Assembly: GCA_016861165.1 (NCBI GenBank)
Contig: BOKV01000001.1
Coordinates: 62,001-126,000, forward strand
From: Alphaproteobacteria bacterium
GTDB taxonomy: Bacteria > Pseudomonadota > Alphaproteobacteria > Rhizobiales > Rhizobiaceae
Direction: 5' to 3'
Length of the DNA: 64,000 bases
Numbering within the stretch: the first letter of the stretch is position 1; each line of letters starts with the position of its first letter. A program made the position numbers and the translations under genes. Shown here piece after piece: positions 17,855 through 26,790 of the stretch. Under the pieces are notes generated by a model, which saw only the letters and a program-made list of their open reading frames with translations, was not told where the DNA came from and did no database searches.

Positions 17855-18021
17855 CGTGGGCGTTCCTCCTGCCCTATCCATAACCGGTTTTCGGCAACAG
17901 TTTGAGTCCGCTGAAGCGCACCGGATGCCGCAGGCCTCGACCGGGGTACGGGGCCGGGGCAAGAACCCGGGTTCGGTTGCTCCGCCATTGCCGGGCTCAC
18001 TTGCCGGCTCCATCGAGATTT

Positions 18022-18036
18022 GTTATATGTCATAAC
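18022..18036. promoter_or_regulatory. Candidate MarR operator (site 1)
   Basis: Perfect inverted repeat GTTAT-ATGTC-ATAAC, 17 bp upstream of the start codon. Confidence 0.6.
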
Positions 18037-18052
18037 GAATGGGAGAGAGACC

Positions 18053-19921
18053 ATGCCGCTCGTCGACATCCCGGGCATGCGCCCGGTGCGCCTCGGCGAC
18101 CTGACCGCCGATCTCGTCCGGGGCGAACAGGGAGTCGTCTATGTGCGCTCGCGCCAGGCGCTGGGCGACTACCCACGCTCGATCATCGATCGCCTGCGCC
18201 ACTGGGCGGCGGTGGCCCCCGGGCGCGTGTTTCTGGCCGACCGCGTCGATGGCGGCGACTGGCGCCGGCTTACCTATGCCGAAACGCTGGAGAGAGCGCG
18301 CGCCATCGCCCAGTTCATCCTCGATCGCGACCTGTCGCCCGAGCGGCCGATCATGGTGCTGTCGGGCAACGGCATCGAGCATGCGCTGATCGCGCTCGGT
18401 GCCATGATGGCCGGCGTCCCTTACGCGCCGGTGTCGCCCGCCTATTCGCTTGTCTCGAAGGACCACGCCAAGCTGCGCTACGTGTTCGATCTGGTGACGC
18501 CGGGCCTTGTCTTTGCCGCCGATGGCGAGCCGTTCGCGCCGGCGCTGCGGGCGATCATGAAAGCGGGGGTCGAACTCATCGTCGCCCGCCGCCCGCCGGC
18601 CGGCTTTTCGGCCATCGCCTTCGACGCGGCGGTGAACACCCGCCCCACCAACGCGGTCGAGGCGGCCGATGCCGCGGTGACCGGCGACACCATCGCCAAG
18701 TTCCTGTTCACCTCCGGCTCGACCGGCATGCCCAAGGCGGTCATCAACACCCAGCGCATGATCTGCTGCAACCAGGCGATGCTCGCGCACGCCCTCGCCT
18801 TTCTCACCGACGAGCCGCCGGTCATGGTCGACTGGCTGCCCTGGAACCACACCGCCGGCGGCAACCACAATTTCGGCATCGCGCTGCACAATGGCGGCAC
18901 GCTCCACATCGACGATGGAGCGCCGACGCCGGCCGGCATCGCCCGCACCGTGCGCAACCTCAGCGAGGTGGCGCCGACGCTCTATTTCAACGTGCCGAAG
19001 GGCTACGAGATGCTGTGCGAGCATCTGGCCGCCAATGCCGCGTTGCGCGAGAACTTCTTCTCCCGACTGAAGCTGATCCAGTACGCCGGCGCCGGCCTGT
19101 CGCAGCACGTGTGGGACGCGCTGGAGCGGCTGGCGGAGGCGACCATTGGCGAAAAAGTGATGATCGTCACCGGCTACGGATCGACCGAGACGGCGCCGTT
19201 CGCCTGCTCGCCCACCTGGCACGCGTCGCGGCCGGGCGAGGTCGGGATGCCGGCGGCCGGGCTCGAACTGAAGCTCGTCCCGAATGGCGAGAAGCTGGAA
19301 GTGCGCCTGCGCGGCCCGTCGGTGACGCCGGGCTACTGGCGCCAGCCCGACAGGACGGCCGCATCCTTCGACGAGGAGGGCTTCTACCGCATCGGCGATG
19401 CGATGAAATTGGCCGACCCGGCCGACGTCAATCGCGGCCTGCTGTTCGACGGGCGCATCTCGGAGGACTTCAAGCTGTCGACCGGCACCTGGGTCAACGC
19501 CGCCTCGGTGCGCGGTGCCATCATCCGCGCCTTCGCGCCCTATGTCCGCGACGCGGTGCTGGCCGGGCTCGACCGCAACCATATCGGCGCGCTCCTGCTG
19601 CCCGACCTCGACGCGGCGCGCAGGATCGCGCCGGAACTGGCCGGCGCCGACGAGGCGGCGGTCGCCGCCCATCCCGCCGTGCGCCGGCTGTTCGCCGAAC
19701 GGCTCGGCGCGCTGGCCAGCCAATCGACCGGCAGTTCCAACCTCGTCGCCCGCGCCATCATCCTCGACAGCCCGCCATCGATCGATCATCACGAGGTCAC
19801 CGACAAGGGCTCGATCAACCAGCGCGCGGTGCTCGCCCGCCGGGCCGCGCAGGTCGAGGATCTCTATGCCGAGCCAGCACCCGAACATGTGCTGGTCGCC
19901 AGGGCGGCGGTCCGTGCCTGA
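18053..19921 (+). CDS. Feruloyl-CoA synthase-type acyl-CoA synthetase
   Basis: AMP-binding motif FLFTSGSTGMPKAVINTQRM; full-length similarity pattern to feruloyl-CoA synthases. Confidence 0.85.
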   Translation: MPLVDIPGMRPVRLGDLTADLVRGEQGVVYVRSRQALGDYPRSIIDRLRHWAAVAPGRVFLADRVDGGDWRRLTYAETLERARAIAQFILDRDLSPERPIMVLSGNGIEHALIALGAMMAGVPYAPVSPAYSLVSKDHAKLRYVFDLVTPGLVFAADGEPFAPALRAIMKAGVELIVARRPPAGFSAIAFDAAVNTRPTNAVEAADAAVTGDTIAKFLFTSGSTGMPKAVINTQRMICCNQAMLAHALAFLTDEPPVMVDWLPWNHTAGGNHNFGIALHNGGTLHIDDGAPTPAGIARTVRNLSEVAPTLYFNVPKGYEMLCEHLAANAALRENFFSRLKLIQYAGAGLSQHVWDALERLAEATIGEKVMIVTGYGSTETAPFACSPTWHASRPGEVGMPAAGLELKLVPNGEKLEVRLRGPSVTPGYWRQPDRTAASFDEEGFYRIGDAMKLADPADVNRGLLFDGRISEDFKLSTGTWVNAASVRGAIIRAFAPYVRDAVLAGLDRNHIGALLLPDLDAARRIAPELAGADEAAVAAHPAVRRLFAERLGALASQSTGSSNLVARAIILDSPPSIDHHEVTDKGSINQRAVLARRAAQVEDLYAEPAPEHVLVARAAVRA

Positions 19922-19931
19922 GGCGTGCCGC

Positions 19932-20429
19932 TCAGCCGGAGACGACCGCCCCTTCGAGGAGGCGGTCGAGCAGCCCGATCAGGCGGTCGCGCTCGGCCTC
20001 GCCGCCCAGCCGCTCGATCAGCCGCTGCTCGTGGCCGCGCCACACCGCGTACATCTCGTCGACGAAACGCTCGCCCGTTTCCGTCAGAAAGAGCGAATGC
20101 GTGCGCCGGTCGGCATCCCCGCGGCGTCGCTCGGCCAGGCCGCGGCCCTCCAGCCCGTCAATCAGCGCGACGAGATTGGCGGGCTTGATGCCGAGCGTCT
20201 CGGCGATCGCCGCCTGCTTCTGGCCGGGGTTGGCGGCGATGTTGGCAATGACGGCGAACTCGGCCGGCCGCAGCTTCAGCTCGGCGAAGGTATCGATGAA
20301 ATCCTGGAAAACGGCGAGCTGGGCACGACGCAGCTTGTAGCCGATGATGAAATCCATCGACAGGTACTGCAGTACCGCCTGCTCGTCGATCGCCTCGCGT
20401 CCCATCCGCCTGCCGTTGTCAGCCTCCAC
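19932..20429 (-). CDS. MarR-family transcriptional regulator
   Basis: wHTH pattern ..AAIAETLGIKPANLVALIDGLEGRGLAERRRGDADRRTHSLFLTETG. Confidence 0.9.
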   Translation of the reverse strand: MEADNGRRMGREAIDEQAVLQYLSMDFIIGYKLRRAQLAVFQDFIDTFAELKLRPAEFAVIANIAANPGQKQAAIAETLGIKPANLVALIDGLEGRGLAERRRGDADRRTHSLFLTETGERFVDEMYAVWRGHEQRLIERLGGEAERDRLIGLLDRLLEGAVVSG

Positions 20430-20479
20430 CCCGCGGACCCGGGTCTGTGATACACGATTTCATCCAACCAGGAAAACAA

Positions 20480-20493
20480 TTATGGTCGATAAC
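20480..20493. promoter_or_regulatory. Candidate MarR operator (site 2)
   Basis: TTAT-GGTCG-ATAAC between divergent marR and crotonase genes. Confidence 0.5.
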
Positions 20494-21315
20494 CTAGTCG
20501 AGTGCCCCGAGGAGCTGGCCATGAGCCCGTCGCAGGCGGCGGAACTGTGCACCTACGAACTGCGCGACGGCGTCGCCCATGTCGGCCTCAACCGCCCGCG
20601 CAAGCGCAACGCCATCTCCGACCGCTTCGTCGAGGCGATCGCCGAGGCGGTCGGCCGCGCCGAGCGCGAGGCCCGCGCCGCCGTGCTGTTCGGGCATGGC
20701 GAGCATTTCTGCGCCGGGCTCGATCTCGCGGAACATGTCGACAAGGCGCCGATGGACGCCGTGGCCGGCTCGCGGCGCTGGCACCAGGTGTTCGACATGA
20801 TCGAGCACGGCACCATTCCCTGGGTGTGCGCGCTGCACGGTGCCGTTGTCGGCGGCGGGCTGGAACTGGCGGCCGCCACCCATATCCGCGTCGCCGACCG
20901 CTCCGCCTTCTTCGCCCTGCCCGAGGGCCAGCGCGGCATCTTTGTCGGCGGCGGCGGCTCGGTGCGGGTGGCGCGGCTGATGGGGGTCGCCCGCATGAGC
21001 GACCTCATGCTGACCGGACGCGTCGCCAGCGCCGAGGAGGCCGAGCGCTGGAACGTGGTCCAGTATGTCGTCGACGCCGGGGCGGCGCTCGCCAAGGCGG
21101 GCGAACTGGCGCGCAAGGCTGCCGCCAACGCCCCCTTCTCCAACTACGCCGTCATCAACGCGCTGCCGCGCATCCAGGACATGGCCAAGGCCGACGGCCT
21201 GTTCGTCGAATCGTTCATCGCCACCTTCGCCACCAGCACCCCGGAGGCGGTCGAGCGCATGCGCGCCTTCCTCGACAAGCGGGCGCCGAAGGTCGGCCGG
21301 CCGCGGGACAAGTGA
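20482..21315 (+). CDS. Enoyl-CoA hydratase/isomerase (crotonase) family; start may be 20521
   Basis: VGLNRPRKRNAISDRF; FGHGEHFCAGLDLAEH; ALHGAVVGGGLELAAATHIRVA. Confidence 0.9.
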   Translation: MVDNLVECPEELAMSPSQAAELCTYELRDGVAHVGLNRPRKRNAISDRFVEAIAEAVGRAEREARAAVLFGHGEHFCAGLDLAEHVDKAPMDAVAGSRRWHQVFDMIEHGTIPWVCALHGAVVGGGLELAAATHIRVADRSAFFALPEGQRGIFVGGGGSVRVARLMGVARMSDLMLTGRVASAEEAERWNVVQYVVDAGAALAKAGELARKAAANAPFSNYAVINALPRIQDMAKADGLFVESFIATFATSTPEAVERMRAFLDKRAPKVGRPRDK

Positions 21316-21326
21316 AGGCGCGCCAG

Positions 21327-22193
21327 ATGAACCTCGACGACATCATCGCCATCGACATCCACACCCACGCGGAGGAACCGTGCGGCCTGCACGCCGACGA
21401 CGGCTATGACGATTTCCAGGCGTGGATGAAGAAATACTTCCGCATGGAGCACTCGCCGCAGCCGACCATCGCGCAGACGGCAGCCTACATGCGCGAGCGG
21501 CGCATCGTCGCCTGCATCTTTCCGGTCGATGCCGAGCGCAATACCGGATTCCGCCGCTTCAGCAATTACGAGGTGGCCGAACAGGCGGCCGCCCACCGCG
21601 ACGTGCTCATTCCGTTCGCCTCGATCGACCCGGCCAAGGGCAGGGTCGGCGCGCGCGAGGCACGCGACCTCGTCGCCAACCACGGCGTCCAGGGCTTCAA
21701 GTTCCATCCGACCATGCAGGGCTTCTACCCCAACGACCGCTCGGCCTACATCCTCTACGAGGCGATCGCCGAAACCGGCAAGCCGGCCCTGTTCCACACC
21801 GGCCAGACCGGCGTCGGCGCCGGCATGCCCGGCGGCATGGGCATGAAGCTCGGATATTCCAACCCGATCTACATCGACGACGTCGCGGCCGACTTCCCCG
21901 AGATGCCGATCATCCTCGCCCATCCGTCCTTTCCCTGGCAGGAGGAGGCGCTGTCGATCGCCACCCACAAGCCCAACGTCCATATCGACCTGTCGGGCTG
22001 GTCGCCGAAATACTTCCCCGAGATCCTGGTGCGCTACTGCAACACGGTGCTGCGGGAGAAGGTGCTGTTCGGCTCCGACTGGCCGGCGATCACGCCGGAC
22101 CGCTGGCTCGCCGATTTCGCCAGGATCGCCATCCGCGACGAGGTGCGCCCGCTGATCCTCAAGGAAAACGCCCGGCGGCTGCTCGGGCTGTGA
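21327..22193 (+). CDS. Amidohydrolase family (amidohydrolase_2) protein
   Basis: AIDIHTHAEEPCG N-terminal HxH; FKFHPTMQGF; ILAHPSFPWQEEAL; LFGSDWPAITP. Confidence 0.88.
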   Translation: MNLDDIIAIDIHTHAEEPCGLHADDGYDDFQAWMKKYFRMEHSPQPTIAQTAAYMRERRIVACIFPVDAERNTGFRRFSNYEVAEQAAAHRDVLIPFASIDPAKGRVGAREARDLVANHGVQGFKFHPTMQGFYPNDRSAYILYEAIAETGKPALFHTGQTGVGAGMPGGMGMKLGYSNPIYIDDVAADFPEMPIILAHPSFPWQEEALSIATHKPNVHIDLSGWSPKYFPEILVRYCNTVLREKVLFGSDWPAITPDRWLADFARIAIRDEVRPLILKENARRLLGL

Positions 22194-22210
22194 GCGGCCG
22201 GCGGGTCAAC

Positions 22211-22244
22211 GCAAAAGGCCCCGGCGCTGCCGGGGCCCTTTTGC
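22211..22244. terminator. Bidirectional terminator between convergent genes
   Basis: GCAAAAGGCCCCGG..CCGGGGCCCTTTTGC near-perfect hairpin. Confidence 0.85.
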
Positions 22245-22269
22245 ATTCCTGGCGAAGTCCGCCGCGGGC

Positions 22270-22485
22270 TCAGTAGCCCCAGTAGTAGTGCTTGCGGTAC
22301 TTCGGATAGTAGTAGTACGGCTTGTAGTGGTAGTGATAGCCGTAATAATGGACCTGCTCCGCCTGCTGGCTGGTCTCGACGGCCTTGCCGCGGATCATGG
22401 TCGCGGCCGAGGCGGCGACCGGAGCGGTCAGCGTGCCGGCGACAACCGAAAGGGCGACGGCGGCGATGATGTTCTTGGCGATCAT
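22270..22485 (-). CDS. Small secreted Tyr/His-rich protein
   Basis: 71 aa; signal peptide-like N-terminus then QVHYYGYHYHYKPYYYYPKYRKHYYWGY; bounded by terminator. Confidence 0.65.
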   Translation of the reverse strand: MIAKNIIAAVALSVVAGTLTAPVAASAATMIRGKAVETSQQAEQVHYYGYHYHYKPYYYYPKYRKHYYWGY

Positions 22486-22621
22486 GGGTTCGTCTCGCTT
22501 TTCTCAGGTTGGGCTGGCCGGACACCGCGTCCTGCCATGACCATGAGATAGCGAGCCCGAATCCGGCCGGCTGTGCATTGGCGCACAGGCCGATTTCCGC
22601 CCTCGCCCCTGGCAAAAGCCG

Positions 22622-22654
22622 ACAAAATAAGGGCCCGGCGTCGCCGCCGGGCCA
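22622..22654 (-). terminator. Terminator downstream of dctP-type gene
   Basis: GGCCCGGCG-TCGC-CGCCGGGCC; minus strand reads into CTTATTTTGTC. Confidence 0.75.
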
Positions 22655-22681
22655 AATGCGAGCAGGCAAAGCCGGCGATCG

Positions 22682-23710
22682 TCACATCGCCGTGTACTTG
22701 TCGACCAGCGCCAAGGCGTCCTGCACCATCTGCTTGCCGGGCAGGCCCTTGCCCTCCATTTCCGCCGCCCAGGCGTCGATCAATGGGGTCGCGGTGTCCT
22801 TCCAGCGCTGCGTTTCGGCCTCGTCGAGGGTGATGATGTTGTTGCCGAGTTTCTCGGCGATGCCCGCGCCCACCTTGTCGCCGTTGTCCATGGCGCGGCC
22901 GAACAGGGCGGCCGTCTCGATGCCGGAATTGTCGTCGATGACCTTCTTCAGGTCGTCGGGCAGCTTGTCATAGGCGGCCTTGTTCATGGCGACGACGAAG
23001 GTCGCCGTGTAGAGGCCGTGCGTGCCGGAGAAGCCGGTGTGGTTCTTGACCAGTTCGGGCACCTTCAGGGGAACAGTTACCTCCCATGGGATCGTCGTAG
23101 CATCGAGAACCCCCTTGGTCAGGGCTTCTGAGACCTGCGGCACCGGCATGCCGATCGGCGTTGCGCCGAGCTTCTCCAGCATCTGGTTGACGACGCGCGT
23201 GCCGCCGCGGATCTTGAGACCCTTCATGTCCTCGAGGCTGTTGACCGGGTTCTTGGAATGCACAAGCCCGGGCCCGTGCGTGTGCCAGGCAATCACCTTC
23301 ACGTCCTTGAATTCGTCCTGGCAATATTTCTCGCAATATTCGTGGAACGCCTTCGACGTGGCCTCGCCGGTCGTCATCATGAAGGGCAGCTCGAAGGCCT
23401 CGGTGGCCGGGAAGCGGCCGGGCGTGTAGCCGATGACCGTCCAGATGATGTCGACGACGCCGTCCTTGGCCTGGTCGTAGAGTTCTGGCGGCTTGCCGCC
23501 GAGCGCCATCGTGTCATACTTCTCGACCTTGATGCGGCCGCCCGAATCCGCCGCGACCTTCTCTGCCCACGGCGTCAGCGCGTGCGCGGGAATCGTCGCC
23601 TGTGGCGGCAGCATCTGGTGCAGTTTCAACGTCACTTCCTGGGCAAGCGCGCCCGCCGCAAAGCCAAGGCTCGTCGCGGCGGCGGCGGCCAGCAGCAGTA
23701 CCTTCCTCAT
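22682..23710 (-). CDS. TRAP transporter substrate-binding protein (DctP family)
   Basis: Signal peptide; EVTLKLHQMLPPQATIPAHALTPWAEKVAADSGGRIKVEKYDTMALGG; LKIRGGTRVVNQMLEKLGATPIGMPVPQV. Confidence 0.93.
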   Translation of the reverse strand: MRKVLLLAAAAATSLGFAAGALAQEVTLKLHQMLPPQATIPAHALTPWAEKVAADSGGRIKVEKYDTMALGGKPPELYDQAKDGVVDIIWTVIGYTPGRFPATEAFELPFMMTTGEATSKAFHEYCEKYCQDEFKDVKVIAWHTHGPGLVHSKNPVNSLEDMKGLKIRGGTRVVNQMLEKLGATPIGMPVPQVSEALTKGVLDATTIPWEVTVPLKVPELVKNHTGFSGTHGLYTATFVVAMNKAAYDKLPDDLKKVIDDNSGIETAALFGRAMDNGDKVGAGIAEKLGNNIITLDEAETQRWKDTATPLIDAWAAEMEGKGLPGKQMVQDALALVDKYTAM

Positions 23711-23759
23711 CTGTCATCCTCCCGTTCTGGCGGCGCCCCATGGGGCAAGTGCTACTTTA

Positions 23760-23773
23760 TTATGGACAATAAC
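23760..23773. promoter_or_regulatory. Candidate MarR operator (site 3)
   Basis: TTAT-GGACA-ATAAC in the dctP / MetE-like divergent intergenic region. Confidence 0.5.
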
Positions 23774-23993
23774 AAAATTCAATCATTCAGCTCCCGCGCA
23801 TTACGACGCGATGCGACGGTGCGTCAAGCAAGGCATGCATACACGGCGCTGCTCTGCGTCGACCCCGCGCCAGTCTCAGGCCAAATGCCAACGCGGCGAC
23901 AGTGCAAGTTGTATACAGCCCGTTTCCATGATAGCCGGGACCGAACGAAACCGGCCCTTGAAGCGGGCCGGTCGAACAGAAGGAGGAAACACG

Positions 23994-25121
23994 ATGCCCG
24001 CCCGCAAGCCACCCTATCGTGCCGACCATGTCGGCAGCCTGCTGCGCCCGGAGCCGGTCAAGGTCGCCCGCAAGAAATTCTTCGAGGAGAAGTCGATCGA
24101 CGCGGCCGAACTGAAGGCAGTCGAGGACGAGGCGATCAAGGACCTGGTCGCCCTGCAGGAGGCGGTCGGCCTCAGCGTCGTCACCGACGGCGAGGCGCGC
24201 CGTTCCTGGTGGCACTTCGATTTCATGGGTATGCTCGATGGCCTCGACATCGTCGAGAAGGAGGGCGGCGGCATCCAGTTCCACGGGGTCCACACCAAGC
24301 AGCAGTCGCCAGTGATCAATGGCAGGCTCGGCTTCCCCGACGATCATCCGATGCTCGACCATTTCCGCTACCTCGCCGCCAACACCAAGGTGACGCCGAA
24401 AATATCCATCCCCGGCCCGAGCGCGGTGCATTTCCGCACCGCCCAGGACGACATCCTGGTGCCCGAATACAAGAACGATACGGAGGAATATTTCGACGAC
24501 ATCACCGCGACCTACCGCAAGGCGGTCGAGAAATTCTACGAAGCCGGGTGTCGCTACCTGCAGATGGACGACATCTTCTTCGCCTATCTGTGCGATCCCA
24601 AGATCCGCGCCGAGCGCAAGGCCAGGGGCGAGGACCCCGACTGGCTGATCGGCCAGTATGCCAGGATGATGCACGATGCCATCGCCGACCGCCCCGACGA
24701 CATGGTGATCGGCATGCACATGTGCCGCGGCAACTTCAAGTCGACCTGGGTGGCCGAGGGCGCCTACGACCCGGCGGCCGACGCCATCTTCAACCAGACC
24801 GATGTCGACGTCTATTTCATGGAGTACGACACCGAGCGGGCCGGCGGGCTCGAGCCGCTGCGGCTGCTGCCCAGGGGCACCAAGCGCGTGCTGCCCGGCT
24901 TCATCACCACCAAGACCGGCAGGCTCGAAGACCTCGACGACCTCAAGCGCAAGTTCGAGGAGGCGGCGAAATATGCCGACATCGGCCAGCTCGGCATCGC
25001 GCCGCAATGCGGGTTCGCCTCGACCGAGGACGGCAACGACATCACCTATGACGACCAGCGCCGCAAGCTGGAACTCGTCGTCAGGACCGCCGAGGCGATC
25101 TGGGGCGGCGTCGACGCCTGA
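23994..25121 (+). CDS. Cobalamin-independent methionine synthase (MetE C-terminal)-like protein
   Basis: 375 aa; Zn-ligand pattern GMHMCRGNF (H-x-C) plus APQCGFAS; RADHVGSLLRP. Confidence 0.85.
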   Translation: MPARKPPYRADHVGSLLRPEPVKVARKKFFEEKSIDAAELKAVEDEAIKDLVALQEAVGLSVVTDGEARRSWWHFDFMGMLDGLDIVEKEGGGIQFHGVHTKQQSPVINGRLGFPDDHPMLDHFRYLAANTKVTPKISIPGPSAVHFRTAQDDILVPEYKNDTEEYFDDITATYRKAVEKFYEAGCRYLQMDDIFFAYLCDPKIRAERKARGEDPDWLIGQYARMMHDAIADRPDDMVIGMHMCRGNFKSTWVAEGAYDPAADAIFNQTDVDVYFMEYDTERAGGLEPLRLLPRGTKRVLPGFITTKTGRLEDLDDLKRKFEEAAKYADIGQLGIAPQCGFASTEDGNDITYDDQRRKLELVVRTAEAIWGGVDA

Positions 25122-25150
25122 GACCCGAAGTCGGGAACCGGCGCGGCGGC

Positions 25151-25987
25151 CTACATCGAGCCGTCGCGCGCGTTGGGAAAGAACAGTTGTTCGCCGTCGA
25201 CGCGAAAGGCGGCGATCGCCTGCTGGCCCGCGTCGGAGACGAGCCAGTCGACGAAGCGCTGCCCAGCCGCGATCCTGACGTTCGGGCACCGGTCGGCGGA
25301 GACGAGCGTCACGCCGTACTGGTTGAACAGCGCGCGGTCGCCCTCGACCATGATCCGGAAATCGCCCTTGTTGCGGAAGCTCGCCCAGGTCGCCCGGTCG
25401 GTCAGTACATAGGCGCCCATGCCGATGCCGATATTGAGCGTGGCGCCCATGCCTGAACCGGTGGCGCGGTACCAGTCGCCGGAGCCGGTCGTCGGATCGA
25501 TCCCGGCGCGCCGCCACAGCTCTAGCTCCTTCTGGTGGGTGCCGGAATCGTCGCCGCGCGAGGCGAACCCGGCCTTGCTCGCCGCGATCGCCGCCAGCGC
25601 CTTGGCAGCGTCGGTGCCGCCGGCAATCGCCGCCGGATCGTCATCCGGGCCGACGATCACGTAATCGTTGTACATCAGGTCGAAGCGGGCGACACCGTAG
25701 CCGTCAGCGACGAACTGTTCCTCGGCCGGCCGGGCGTGGACGAGCAGCACGTCGCCGTCGCAGTTGCGCGCGTTGCGGATTGCCTGGCCGGTACCGACGG
25801 CAACGACATTGACCTTGATGCCGGTCGCCTGGGTGAAGATCGGCAGCAGGTATTCGTAGAGACCGGAATTGGCCGTCGAGGTGGTTGACTGGACGAGGAT
25901 GGACGGCTGCTGTGCGCCGGCCTCGCCGGCGGGCATCGCCGCCGCCAGCCCCATCGTCAGTGCCCAGGCGATGCCGAGCCGCTTCAT
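25151..25987 (-). CDS. tupA: Tungstate ABC transporter substrate-binding protein
   Basis: Signal peptide then ILVQSTTSTANSGLYEYLLPIFTQATGIKV; DVLLVHARPAEEQF; ORF extends to 26008. Confidence 0.88.
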   Translation of the reverse strand: MKRLGIAWALTMGLAAAMPAGEAGAQQPSILVQSTTSTANSGLYEYLLPIFTQATGIKVNVVAVGTGQAIRNARNCDGDVLLVHARPAEEQFVADGYGVARFDLMYNDYVIVGPDDDPAAIAGGTDAAKALAAIAASKAGFASRGDDSGTHQKELELWRRAGIDPTTGSGDWYRATGSGMGATLNIGIGMGAYVLTDRATWASFRNKGDFRIMVEGDRALFNQYGVTLVSADRCPNVRIAAGQRFVDWLVSDAGQQAIAAFRVDGEQLFFPNARDGSM

Positions 25988-26004
25988 GAGGGTTGCTCCC
26001 TGGT

Positions 26005-26790
26005 TCAAAGCACGATGCGCCCGTCGAGATAGGCTCGCGCGGGCGGTGAAGAGGGATCGTCGAAGAACTGCCGGGCCGGCCGATGCTCGACCAGCCGGCC
26101 GCGATGCAGGAACACCACGTCGTCGGCCAGCCGTCGGGCCTGGCCGATGTCGTGGGTAACGAAGATCACCTTGGTTCCGCGCCCGCGTTCGGCCAGCACG
26201 ATCTCCTCGATCATCTGGGTCGAGGCCGGGTCGAGGCTCGCGGTCGCCTCGTCGAGAAACAGCACCTCCGGTTCGACCGCCAGGGCACGCGCCAGGGCCA
26301 GGCGCTGCTGCTCGCCGCCCGACAGGAGCCGCGCCGACTGGCGGGCATGGCCGAGAAGTCCGACCCGGTCGAGCAGGCGGTCGCGCCGCTCGGCCGCCGC
26401 CCTGGCGCCGATCGCGCCTCTGAGGCCGAGCACGAAATCAATGTTGGCGGCGACCGAGCGGCGCAGCAGCACCGGCCGCTGGAACACCATCGCCTGGCGG
26501 ACGCGCAAGCCGGCGCTCATCGGCACGCCGCCCCAGGAAATGGCGCCGGCGGTCGGGCGGATCAGCCCATGGATCAGCCGCAGCAGCAGGCTCTTGCCGG
26601 CTCCGTTCGGCCCCATGATCACGGTCAGGCCCGACCCCTTTAGCCGCAAGGTGAGGTCGTCGACCAGCCGCCTGCTGTCGACCGCCAGGGTCAGACCGGC
26701 GATGTCGAGCGGCAGCATCGGCCTGGCGCCGGGTCGGCGCAGCGTCACCGTTTCGGCCGCGTGCGGCATGCCGTGACCGTCCTCAAACAT
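26005..26790 (-). CDS. tupC: Tungstate ABC transporter ATP-binding protein
   Basis: GPNGAGKSLLLRLIHGL; LLSGGEQQRLALARAL; VLFLDEATASLDP; adjacent to tupA/tupB. Confidence 0.88.
   Translation of the reverse strand: MFEDGHGMPHAAETVTLRRPGARPMLPLDIAGLTLAVDSRRLVDDLTLRLKGSGLTVIMGPNGAGKSLLLRLIHGLIRPTAGAISWGGVPMSAGLRVRQAMVFQRPVLLRRSVAANIDFVLGLRGAIGARAAAERRDRLLDRVGLLGHARQSARLLSGGEQQRLALARALAVEPEVLFLDEATASLDPASTQMIEEIVLAERGRGTKVIFVTHDIGQARRLADDVVFLHRGRLVEHRPARQFFDDPSSPPARAYLDGRIVL

Noticed and set aside
15968-17905. 645-aa plus-strand ORF opposite the Lon-like gene
   Set aside because: Antisense artefact in high-GC sequence; Lon-like domain motifs are on minus strand
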